64,000 bases of DNA from Hedera helix. Its lineage: Eukaryota > Streptophyta > Magnoliopsida > Apiales > Araliaceae. Positions 48,483 through 59,828 of the stretch are shown here, piece by piece (position 1 is the stretch's first letter; every line of letters starts with the position of its first letter). The notes beneath the pieces are model-generated. The model saw only the letters and a program-made list of their open reading frames with translations, was not told the origin of the DNA and did not search any database. The DNA is taken from NCBI GenBank assembly GCA_947179155.2, contig OX359267.1, positions 40,654,292 to 40,718,291 of the forward strand, in the 5' to 3' direction. A program made the position numbers and the translations under genes.

Positions 48483-49885
48483 TGTGTTGTAAAGTCCTTT
48501 TTTAGATATATGTGTACAAAGGACTTAGATTTTAAAGATCAGAAATGTTAGGTTGATCTTTCAATAGAAGTCACTCTGCATAAAAGAGGTATGATATAAG
48601 CAGAGTAGCATAAGAATGAATCTTTGCTGTATTTGTGTATGTCAGAGTTTGTAAAAGTCCTTTCAATATGTAATGATGTAATATTGTAAGAAAGGACTTA
48701 GTTAGAAAAGATCAAGTCTGTTAGGTTGATCAGTCTATACGATCGTAGAACGGACACTACGATTTTTTTCAAAGAATACTCAACGTCTGTATAGATCGTA
48801 GAGTCAACTCTACGACTCCTTACCAAGATAACTCTACGATCATCAAAGAGAGTCAGAAGTGCAAGAAGTCTACAGGATATACAAGTAAAATTAAAGAACT
48901 GTTCAAGTACAAATCGTGGAGCTGAACTCTACGATCGTCGAACAGACAGTCAAGCTAGCCTGCAGATAACGCTGAACCAGAGAAGAAATGTACTCTACGA
49001 TACACACTCTCTAGCAAAATCGTAGAGTAAACTTGATGAGCAAGCTTACAAGGACTGGAATTTATGCAGATAGAAGAAGTCGTAGAGTGGAACAGAATGA
49101 CAAGGCAATTCAGAAGATTGCTTTACACATGGAACAATCGTTGAGTAGAATTAAAGGATGAAGCAACAAAGACTACAACTCAACGATTTCACTAAGAAGC
49201 ACGGCAGTTCACAAACTCTATGATTTGAACAAAAGAACAAGATCGTTGAACGAAATCATAAAGCAAAGCACTGCAGACAAACTCTACGATATGTTCACAA
49301 AAGCAAGATCGCAGAGTAAAAGAGAAGTACGCTCCATCTCCACCATTTACACCACAACATACTTCAGATAACGAGTGGAGATGAATTCGTAGAGTCCAGA
49401 TGAGCAGACAGTCACTCTACGATAACCATAAACAGAAAAGAATCATAACTGCAATTTAGTATGAGAGAAAAGAGAATACTCCTCACCCATATTCAAGAAA
49501 GAGTAAGTGCTCTTGAGAAATAAGATGCATGTCAGAGTCACAGAAGACTTTGTGCCTAAACGACTATAAGTCAGGACCCACTGCTCAGGAAGATGGTGAA
49601 TAAAGTCAGAAATGGGACATCTCTGAATGCATCAGAACAGTTGGTTCTAAAAGTCAAGGAAGGTATTTATTGATGAATCAGAAGATTAATTAACAAAGGA
49701 AATAAAAATCCTTGCTGAACCAATCTGGGTGTGCAACGGCTATAAATTCAGAGAAAGCTGAGCTACAGGTCAATATATCAGAGCATGTCAGAAAAGGGTA
49801 AAGCACTGACACAAGCGGCAAGAAAGTCAACATTGAAGATATTAAAGATCTGCACAAAACCAAAGGAAACCAACGGGATTTCTTT
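48483..49885. repeat. LTR-like region with interspersed short palindromic motifs
   Basis: This starts with two related blocks of about 75-85 bp (48490-48562 and 48650-48735), each with an AAGTCCTTT...AAAGGACTTA hairpin and ending TGTTAGGTTGATC. It then carries about 16 copies of ATCGTAGAGT or its complement ACTCTACGAT, with variants, between 48738 and 49425. No ORF longer than about 60 codons is present. The texture recalls LTRs of SIRE/Maximus copia elements, which carry repeated short palindromes; that assignment is tentative. No target duplication was found. Confidence 0.5.
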
Positions 49886-49887
49886 CA

Positions 49888-49891
<4 letters not shown>

Positions 49892-49930
<39 letters not shown>
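49892..49930. repeat. TAA microsatellite
   Basis: About 13 TAA units, followed by imperfect TAAA units. Confidence 0.95.
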
Positions 49931-49937
<7 letters not shown>

Positions 49938-50764
49938 ACTAAATAAATAACAATTAGAATAATAAAAGTAATAATAACAACATAATAAATAAATAACTAA
50001 ATATTGCATGTAAACAACATGGGTCACCTTTTTAGCATTGACGCCTTTTTCCTATTTTTCGGGTATTACGGTTGCTATGTTTTCACATGCAAATTGATTT
50101 GGGTGGAAAATCACAGGGACGGTTCAGATTAATTATAATTGATTTGTAAGTTATTTTAGGTTGCAAATAGTCTTTAGGTAATAGAGTATTTTTAGAATTT
50201 TAATCTTCGTCGTACCTTCAGTCACAAGCAATTACGTGTTATCTCTTTAATGTTTTTGCGGGCTATATCGAGAGCAACTATTATAGTAGGCTTTGACTCA
50301 TGGTATGATAATCTTTTGTCCAATTTAAAGAAAAAATATAGAGAAAAAAATGTTATGATGATGCAATTTAGTTGTGTTATGACAATACTTTTTTGTTTGG
50401 ACTCAGATGACTCATTTTATACTTTTGGGTATATATGCAATAGTCTTTGTTTTGGATTTTTATATTTTTTGTTTTCTTATTGGATCCCACCAAATGGCTT
50501 ACAGTACTACCCTTTTACCATAGAAAATACTGTTCATAGATCATATTGATCGATTGTTAGAGACATTGGAGGCAAATAAATGCTGTCAAACTTCTCATTC
50601 CGTTTTGTTAATAAAGGAAAGATGTGTGGGATACCCGAAAACACTATATTACACAAATTTGAGCCCGCTATCGTCAATCAATTAATTGCTCAAACCTGTC
50701 AAAAACTAATTTTAAGTTAGGAATGAGTAGCACACCAATGTTTGCCTAAAAAAGAAACTATGAC

Positions 50765-50885
50765 TGGATTGAGTATCAATATTTTTGTATTAATGGTTGG
50801 ACTCTCAGTTCTATTATGGAACTGAGAGTCCACAACAGTTTTAGATTTTTCAATATAAAAATATTAGATACACTACTCAACTGTT
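50765..50885. repeat. Imperfect hairpin of about 120 bp with a perfect inner stem
   Basis: The inner stem GGACTCTCAGTTC and its exact inverse GAACTGAGAGTCC (about 50808-50840) are separated by a short loop. Outer arms pair AGTATCAATATTTTTGTATT with AATATAAAAATATTAGATAC. It could be a MITE or a small-RNA precursor. Confidence 0.6.
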
Positions 50886-52795
50886 ATATTAGTTGTACCG
50901 TGCCTTCAGGCACGAGTTATCTATAGTTTTATTATATATGATGATAAATTCATATGTATAATAAATATTGATGTATGTAAATAATAGAATAAGAGAAAAT
51001 TTACAAAAACTCACATTAATTTATTACATCTTAATTAAATTTATTAATATATATATCATTTTGAGAATGATTAATAAACTCGATCATGAAAATAAGTCAT
51101 CATGTAGTCTAATATCTCTTATCATTTTCTCTCTCCCTCGTTTTCTCAAATCCCACTCAACGTCGACGGACTAGGTCCCTATTTGACAATAGAGATTAAA
51201 GTGATATAAGGAGAGGTAATATAAGGCAAGTCTAGTCTCTTGACTAAGTTCAAGATCGGCGCGACAGAACCCCTTATCCGGATGTCCCCAATCTAGTTAT
51301 GCAAAGGATAATGGAGTTGGAGCATAAACTAGCTGTTGTACAGTCAGATCCAGAGCCCCTCGACCCGAAGTCTCATTTTTCACCTATTATTGATGAAGAG
51401 AGGGTCGATCCGACAAAAAAGCTTCCACTGTTGGAGACATATGATGGTACTGGAGATCCATATAACCACACACATTTCTATGAGTGCATCATGCATTATT
51501 ATAAGTATCCAAAGGCAGGAATGTATCAAATTTTTATCACTAAATTAAATAAGGGAGCTAAACAATTAATGATGTCTTTACCACCGAATTGCATCAATTC
51601 TTAACTGGAATTGTGCAATAAATTCCATGATCGGTTCGGGAGTAACAGAAGGAGGGGGAAACTCATCACTTCTTTAATGCAAGTTAACCAAAAGCCCAAC
51701 GACACGGTGAGTCAATATGTGCAAAGGTTCGAGGAGGCAATTAGTATAGTAACTGACCTAGATATGACTCAGGCCTTGGGATTTTTCACTATAGGGTTGT
51801 ACATCGGTCGATCAAAGAAGTTTATGAAGGATATTATGTTTAACCCGCCGAAGGACTTGTCATATGGTTATAAACGGCCAAAATAATTCATTACAATTGA
51901 GGAAGCTATAACAAGCCTGAATTAGAATTTGAAGTCGACAGACCGATCCAAGAACAAAGATAGAAAATCGGAGGTATGGGATAGGATCGGGCCAAAGGTG
52001 AATCCTTCACAATAAAATAAACCACCTTTTCAGTCAAAGCTAGAAAATAAGGTGTATACTCCCTTAAATACTAATAAAGTGCAAATTTTGAGGAAATAAG
52101 GGGTAAACCATTCTATGAACTGCCATGACTAAACGATCATCGGCTGAGGGAAGATAAGAAATATTTCTGCAACTATCATTGGACAGCTGGACATTCAACT
52201 GAATCTTGCGGGATTTAAATGATCTTATAAAGAAGAATTTCCAAAAGGAAAAAAAAAACTTATTCAGTATGTTGTAGGACAAGAGGCCCCTACTTAAGGT
52301 CAACCTCAAGAAGAACTTCGAGATAAAGGTCATGATGATAGGTCGATGAGGGTGATTGACGTTATTACAAGAGGATCTATTAAAAGGCAGTTTGGGAAAA
52401 TGTGTCGATTTTGGTTCAGACGTGGTGATAGGAGTGTTAGAACATATATTAAGGTAGAAAGGCCTTTACCAAACACAGTAATCTCTTTTTTGGATGAAGG
52501 CTACCCTCTTGATGCGGTGGAACCATATTAAGAAGCTCTGATTATTATAGCCCGGGTTAGCCCGATTGACATAAAATGAATTATGATAGATAATGGGTCA
52601 TCTGTGGACGTACTATCAATGCATAGATTTGGACGGAGTGAAGAGGAAGGCCGACCAGGAGTCTTCTTTTGTATGGATTTGGGAATGAGCCTATACATGT
52701 GATCAGTACAACAAATGCATATCAAGGTAAAAAAAAATTACAGCTCAAGTTGATTCTGTATATAGTGCTTTTCTGGGTTGTACCACTCTGTCTGT

Positions 52796-54062
52796 TGATA
52801 AGTGAGTTTTATACATATGTTTTGATTATTTTTTACTTTAATAATTTGTGAGTTCTTAAGTATTTAATATTGTTTTTATTTTTTTTTTTTAAATATTTTT
52901 TGACATTATTTTGTAGGAATTGGAATAAGGGCTAGTAGGATTGAAGTTTGGAGTTGTTATGCTTGTATTTTCAATTTGTCAATTAAGCAGTAGTCACTTT
53001 AGGCTTGATTTTGACCTTGATCCAGGCAAAATTTACGAAAACCAAACATATAAAATTTGTAAACCTACTTCTCAGCTTTTCGAAACATCTTGAATCGCCT
53101 AAATTAGAGTTCGTATGAAGAAGTTATGGCCGTTTCGAAAGATATCAGAGCAAAAAATGGGCAAGGGTTGGGGTCCTCTTTTTTAGTACAAAAACAGGGC
53201 CTCCGCCCTTGTTAGCAGAATAGAACAGCACTGGGGGCGCTCCAAAAAGGGCGGCGGCACTCTGAGTAGGGCCAAATTTATTTGTTTATGCGTTTTTTAT
53301 GTTTTTTGACTCCAAGTTGGATTGAGTTTCCTTCCAGAGCTAAGGATTTGATATGTAACCTATAAATATATGTCAAAACTCATATTTTAAAAGAGTTTAA
53401 CATAGGAGAAGAGATACAAAACTCTACTACTGCAAGGATTATAGGCTATTTGACAATCTTAACTTTGTCAGGCTAAGTTTTCTTATTTAGTTATAAGGGA
53501 CATTGAACCTTATTAGCAATTAATGGTTTGATTAAGTTTATATTTTCTATTCCTTCGTATATGAGATTTGTTCTTGATAATCTATTTTAATTGATGAATG
53601 ATATTTATTTTAGTTAATTTGATTATGGCCAGTTAAATTGATCAAGGAATTATCATATTCTAGATTGTGATATAGTATTAAGCAAACTATATTGTATCTG
53701 ATCATAAGTAGCGATTAGTAATACATGATTATGGTCAAACTTTTGAGTATTACTATGATTATAAGAAGACAAGTTAAACAATTTGCGATTGTGTGATTGC
53801 TACTTAGAATAATCTAATTCCCTAATTCTTAATGTTATTGTTATAGTAAATCTAGACTGATAGTTTTAGGTTGTATAATAGTTAGGGTCTAGTGGAGGGC
53901 AATTATCACATTAAATTTAAAACCTAAGGGGAATTGCGGGTAATTAATGATTGTTGTTATCTAGAATTATTAATTTTATTGAAGGGATGGATATGATTAA
54001 CTTGATTATATTATAATTGCAAAAATGTGATACTGAACTGAAGAACTGAAGTTTTTAATTAT
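52796..54062 (+). repeat. Left LTR of the Athila-like element (truncated)
   Basis: Matches 55236-56475 with small indels and many substitutions; breaks off after TTTTTAATTATTT. Confidence 0.7.
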
Positions 54063-55235
54063 TTACATTTTTATATTTGAGACAATGTAAATTTTAAGTA
54101 TGGGGGAAGATATTTAGGATATTTATTTTTTTGGTCATATTTTGAAAAAATTAGGGAATTTTAAAAAATTTTGAAAATTTTAAATTTTATGGGTATATTC
54201 ACTACAAACTATCACGAGACAAAACTTGTCCACGTGGGATTCAAAGGCTTGTTGCACGCGCTAATGTAACCATGTTTACTATGAAAATGGGTAGTTAGGA
54301 TGTGTTTCATTTTTGTGTTAGTAGTAATTACTTGAGCAATAAATTGTTTGAATTAGGATATGACTGATGATAAGACTCTGATTATTCACTATTATTTAAG
54401 GAAAATTGATGAACATGTGGGGTTATATGTTGACATTTCAGCTGGCTTTGCGATATTCACGATTTTTTTGCACTAAAGAGCACATACCCTGCTGTTTGAC
54501 TTGTTATTATTTTGGAACTTATTATGTTAGATGTTTATGAGGAATACCATTGAAAATTGAATTTTGAACATCGTGCTAAGTTTAGGTTTTCATGTAAGTT
54601 TGGGGGAATGTTGGATACTGTATAAATTTGGGAAAAATAATGAAAAAATATATAATATTAAAATAATTTGACTTAGTCAAAATTTTATGGTTTTTGTTAC
54701 TCGAATAAGTAAGTCCTTAGTTATGTCTCTACGTGTAGTGCTTTAACGCTAACTGGTTTGGGAGTCATTTGTCGAAAATTCGTTATATGGGTAATACTAA
54801 AAAGCCTAATAAAATTAAACATTGCACAAGTCAAGAATAAAAATATGTTATGGTGAAATGGAACGTAAAACACATTCATTTATATATACGCATATGAAGC
54901 GAGATGAAGAAATAAAGAAAATTATATGCACTCGCTTAAAGAAAAAAAAATGCTTACATGTTAAATTCGTATGATCCTGTACTTATATGATTGTCTTACT
55001 AATCGTTATTGATGTGAAAAATAAAGTTTTACATTTGAAATGAGATTTTTCTTTAAATGTTTGATTGTATGAGTTTTTCTACATTCTGACTAGTTGAAAC
55101 AGTGGGGGGCACACACACACACACACACACACTAAAAAATTGGTATATTGCTTGAGTATTTAGTTTGTAGTTTTAACTTTCTTTACTTTAGTTTTTTTGC
55201 TTGAGGGCAAGCAAATGATTAAGTTTGAAGGTATT

Positions 55236-56667
55236 TGATAAGTTGGTTTTATACCTATATTTTGATTATCTTTTACCTTAATAATTTGTGAGTTCTTAAG
55301 TTTTTAAGTGTTTTATGTGTTTTGACATTATTTTGTAGGAATTGAAATAAGGGATAATGGGATTGAAGTTTGAAGTTACTATGCTTGTATTTTCAACTTG
55401 TTAATTACGCAGTAGTCACTTCAGGCCTGATTTTGACCTTGATCCGAGAAGAATTTACAAAATTCTAAAACATAAAAGTTGTAGATCTACTTCTCAGCTT
55501 TCCAGAACATCTTGAATCGCCTCAATCAAAGTTCGTATTAAGAAGTTATGACCATTTGACCGAAAGATGTCAGAGTAGAAAATGGGCATGGGTCGGGGCC
55601 CTCTTTCGTAGTATAAAAACAGGGCTGCCGCCTTTGTTAGCAGAATCGAACAGCGCTGAGGGCACTCCAAACAGGGCGGCGACACTCTGGGTTAGGCCAA
55701 ATTTAGTTGTTTACTTGTTTTTGATATTTTTGATTCCAAATTAGATTGGGTTTTCTTCTAGAGCGATTTGATATTTAACCTATAAATATATATATATATC
55801 AAAACTCATATTTTAAAGAAGTCTAACATAGGAAAAGAGATACACAACTCTACTAGTGTAAGTATTAGAGGCTATTTGACAATCTTAATAATGTCAGATT
55901 AAGTTTTCTTATTTAGTTCTAAGGGATGTTGAACCTTATTAGTAATTAATGGTTTGATTAAGTTTATATTTTATATTCCTTCTTATATGAGATTTGTTGT
56001 TGATAATCTATTTTAATTGATGAATGATACTTTTTTGGGGTTAATTTAATTATGGCCAATTAAATTGATCAATGAATTATCATATGTTAGATTGGGATAT
56101 AATATTAAGCAAATGATATTGTATCCGATCATAAGTAGCGGTTAGTAATACATAATTGTGGTCAAGCTTTTGAGTATTATTATATTTATAAGAAAATAAG
56201 TTAAATAATCTGTGATTGCTACTTAGAATAATCTAATTCCCTAATTCTTAATGTTATTATTATATTAAATCTAGATTGATTGTTCGGGTTATATGATAGT
56301 TATGATATAATGGAGATGATTGTCACATTAGATTTAAAACCTAAGGGGAATTGTGGTAATTAGTGATTGTTGTTATCTAGGGTTATTAATTTCATTAAAT
56401 GGATGAATATGATTAACTTGATTATATTATAATTGCAAAAAGGTGATACTGAACTGAAGAATTGAAGTTTTTAATTATTTGGTTAATTTTATTAAATTAA
56501 TTTTGTTTATTTAATTTATTATAATTAATTTAAAACCCCCCAAATTTAGTTTACATTGCATAAAATTAAATTATTAATTTTCTGTGGGATCAACTCTTAC
56601 TTGCACAACTATATAAATATTTATCCAAAGTAAGATTTTATTTTTAGGTGCCTGCGACAACACACCA
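55236..56667 (+). repeat. Right LTR of the Athila-like element
   Basis: 1432 bp, TGATAAG...ACACCA, directly followed by resumed protease coding of element C. Confidence 0.65.
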
Positions 56668-57173
56668 TCTACGCTATATGTTACGTCGATCCCCCATTTT
56701 AAGATGAAGTTTCGTACACCGAATGAGGTCGACGAGGTGAATGGAGACTTGGACATTGCTAGGAGGTACTACTGCCACATTCTTACATAATCGATTGTTA
56801 AAGTTAGCAAGTAGAAGCAGACGATGATGGTAGATGTGGAACCCTTTATAGAGGGAGATACTAAGTCAGAAGTGTTGCCTGCCAAGGAGATAGATGATGT
56901 TTAATTGATACCGGGCAATGCAGCAAAGACAGTGAAAATTGGTGTCGGGTTGGATGTAACTATGAGGACTGAGTTGATTAAATTGCTTCGGGTGTATGCT
57001 GACGTCTTTGCTTGGACACCCCATGATATGCTCGGAATAATAGAGGATGTTGCGGTTTATAGGCTTTCTGTAAATCCTTAAAGGAAGTTAGTTCATCAGA
57101 AAAGGCAGATCTTCACTCCAGAACATCAGAAGGTGATTGATGAGAAAATTGCAAAGCTTCTGAACGCTGAAGT

Positions 57174-57640
57174 CACTATAAAAAAATGGATATTTGGCAA
57201 CGATTTTTCGGGCAACTACTTATAAATTTGTTACTAAAAATGCATGTTTAACAACGAAATTTGTCATTCGTTACAGTTTGTGAAATATTTTTATTTTTCG
57301 TAACGAATTTTATAGGTCGTTGCAAAATTTTGCTGGCAGAAAAAAAAATCCTGCCTATTTACTTTTTCGTTGCCAATTCATTGGCGTTAACAATTTATAT
57401 CTCACCATTTGATTTCTCCTCATCGTGGGCAACAAAGGTTTTTTTGTTAATAATTATTCTTTCGTTGCAAATTTTGTAAATTTTTTGCAACGACTTTTAA
57501 AATGTTGCCCTAAATTAGGATAACCATAAACACGTTTCGCCTTTTTTTTTTCAAAAAATCACTACACCAAAAAGGAAGAAATATTTCATTTACGCAGTTG
57601 CTCACATTAGACCTCCTCGCAATAGGGTATCATTTGCTAA
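57174..57640. mobile_element. CACTA-like terminal sequences, incomplete
   Basis: CACTATAAAAAAATGG starts at 57174, followed by several forms of GCAACGATTTT and its inverse (for example near 57495), typical of subterminal repeats. A second CACTACACCAAAAAGG starts near 57560. No opposite ends were found in the window, so borders and completeness are unknown. Confidence 0.35.
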
Positions 57641-59818
57641 GTAGTAATTATATGTTTTTTGTGAATGATGTATTATGAATAACTTTTTATTCACAAATTA
57701 TATTTGGTAATATAATATTATTATTTAGTGAAAGAGTGGTTCCTTTATGAATAATATTTTATGAAAGTCTATTTGAGATTAGTAAATAACTTTATTCTCT
57801 CACAAGTAATATATTGTAACAAATAAATTTATTTAATGAGAGAAGATTTTCCTTCACTAACCGGTATCGGTTGGATCGGTATATCAAACCGGTTCGGTAC
57901 TAGTTTTTAGCAAAATAAATAACAAAAATGAGGTTTTATCTTAAATTGCCAAATAAACATAGTTGTCATCATATTGCAAATTGTTCTAATCATACATGAT
58001 CAAGTTTAATACAAATTTCTAATCATGTTAACACAGTAACCCAGAAGTTCTAAAAGTTATATACCAATTAATAGACAAACAAGCAACAAAATTTTATTCT
58101 CCAACTCCAAGCAACAACATCAACAAGTTCAGCAAGCAGCATCAGCAGCAAGTTCAGCAAGCAGCATCTTGCATCCCTTTTGTGCTCCAATTCCTTACAG
58201 ATAATGTTCTGCTTCCAATGGTGCCATACATCCTGCATTACATGAATGGAAAGAAACTTTAGATTGAATGTTGGTACCAATAAGTAGAATATCATTTACG
58301 TTCCCTGCTTTTTCCTCTCATAAAATATGAGAAAGAATAATATATTGTCGACAATCACCAATCCATAGACTTCATGCTTGAGCAATCAGATTCATTAAAT
58401 GTAAATTGGTAAAAGCTATACACTGTACAACACAAAATTCAGTAATTGAGAGTGACATGTTATTTTCTCACTTAATTTGTGCTTCAAATTTCCAAAGACA
58501 TGCCTAGTCAAAAGAAATGCTAGCGATATTGGGGTTTTAATCAGGGTTTCATCCATTATTAGATCTTAGCTTTGATTTTATTTGTTTTCATCAAGTGCAT
58601 AAATGAAAAAGAAAGTCTTATCCAAATCTTTTGCTGGCTTCTAATTCCACTTCTCATGTCTCTCACCCACCCACATAAATAGACAACAGAGCCACTCATC
58701 TCCTTTATGTACAACTGCAACTTAAACTTTTTCATGTCTAATTTGTTTACAAGATTTACACAAATACCAAGAAAACAACAATCAATCAAGCACGTTATTC
58801 TCTTTTTCCTTTCATAGAGGATTCACCCAACAACAACCATATCACAATCTCTCTGTTTTCACTCAAATTAAGTTTTGAGTTAGTTTTCAAAGCCTTAAAA
58901 CTCTTTATATAATAAATATATGTGTACGCGCGCGCGTGTATGTGTGTGCCCATGTACACTATAGCACCACAACATACATATAGAAAAAAATCTCATAATC
59001 CATGGAGTTTTCTGTAGTTAATAGAGAATAAGACTTCAACAAATAATTGAGTTTTCTGTTATTAATCTAAAAATTAACTTACAATCATACTATATTATCA
59101 TCAAAAGAAGTTAATTTTGAAAGTAAAAAGGGAGATATCCTTGTTTCCATACCTGATTTCATTAGTGGAGATTGTGTGTGAACTATGAACAGTGGCTAGA
59201 AAGACTCCATTAATAGCAGCAACTCAAGTTGAAGCCAGCCACTATGTCAATTTAATATTTTTTCTATCCAAAAGAAAAGTATATTTCCTTGTACAAGATC
59301 ATAACATTCGTAGTCAGTTACATGTATTGATAGTCGTATACAGATAGGGTAAAAATAATTTCTTTTAATACCCACCCTTATAATAAGAAATATCAAATTG
59401 ATAGAATAGTGAAAATACATACTTATGAGAAGTATTAAGCAGAATCTTCTGTCCTGAACCCCTATTATTTTAATAGTCTTCCACCCAAACAAGCACCAAG
59501 TACTTAGTATCCTTGCATACTGCATAAATACTCAATGCCATTATTCCATCCTCACCAGATCCATTGGATGAAGCAAAACCTCTACTTTTCCATCCATTCT
59601 ATCCTAAATATCAACAAAAGAAATAAAAAGAAGTTCAAGTATACTGGAAAAAAAATCCTATAATCTAGTGAAAATAAAGGAAACTACAAATTAAGAAGGA
59701 TTAAAACTTTGCAAATTGTTCATTACACTAATTTAATATTAATATTGTAAGATGGCAAAGTATATTAATCACCAATTTAGTTAACATCCAATTTTTTTGC
59801 TAATGCAGCCACTATATG
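57641..59818. other. Spacer, no recognised gene
   Basis: AT-rich. It holds an ACCGGT-rich patch at 57860-57905 that resembles worn hAT ends, a repeated CAGCAAGTTCAGCAAGCAGCA near 58120-58170, and a CG/TG alternating run at 58923-58950. Short open frames carry no known motif. Confidence 0.4.
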
Positions 59819-59828
59819 ATTGAATATA

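Larger units (their letters stand above)
52796..56667 (+). mobile_element. Athila-like LTR element, internally deleted
   Basis: Two direct repeats begin TGATAAGTGAGTTTTATAC (52796) and TGATAAGTTGGTTTTATAC (55236). The right one runs to CGACAACACACCA (56667), 1432 bp. The left matches it to about 54062 and then diverges, so its end and the 5' internal region are deleted. The sequence before the right copy (GGGCAAGCAAATGATTAAGT, then TTGAAGG) and the GTGGGATCAACTC near the right end resemble Athila LTR and polypurine features. The flanks TCTGT and TCTAC match at 3 of 5 bases. The internal part (54063-55235) has no clear gene. An AC microsatellite lies at 55111-55132. Lineage is inferred. Confidence 0.65.
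51299..57173 (+). pseudogene. Third Tat-lineage fragment (element C): gag, protease, RT start
   Basis: Gag core 51299-51886 (GDPYNHTHFYECIMHYY, SLMQVNQKPNDTVSQYVQRF, TQALGFFTIGLYIG, IMFNPPKDL). Knuckle and spacer region to 52440. Protease start with PNTVISFLDEGYPLDA, a DNGSS-like active site near 52590, and AFLGCTTLSV to 52795. An Athila-like element (52796-56667) interrupts the protease. Coding resumes at 56668 with TLYVTSIPHFKMKF and reaches the RT start (HQKRQIFTPEHQKVIDEKI), ending at 57173 where a CACTA-like end begins. No LTR of its own was found. Frequent stops make it the most decayed of the three copies. Confidence 0.82.

Noticed and set aside
48738..49425. Possible CRISPR-like array
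   Set aside because: Motif is only 10 bp, alternates in strand, spacing is uneven, and the DNA is from a plant.
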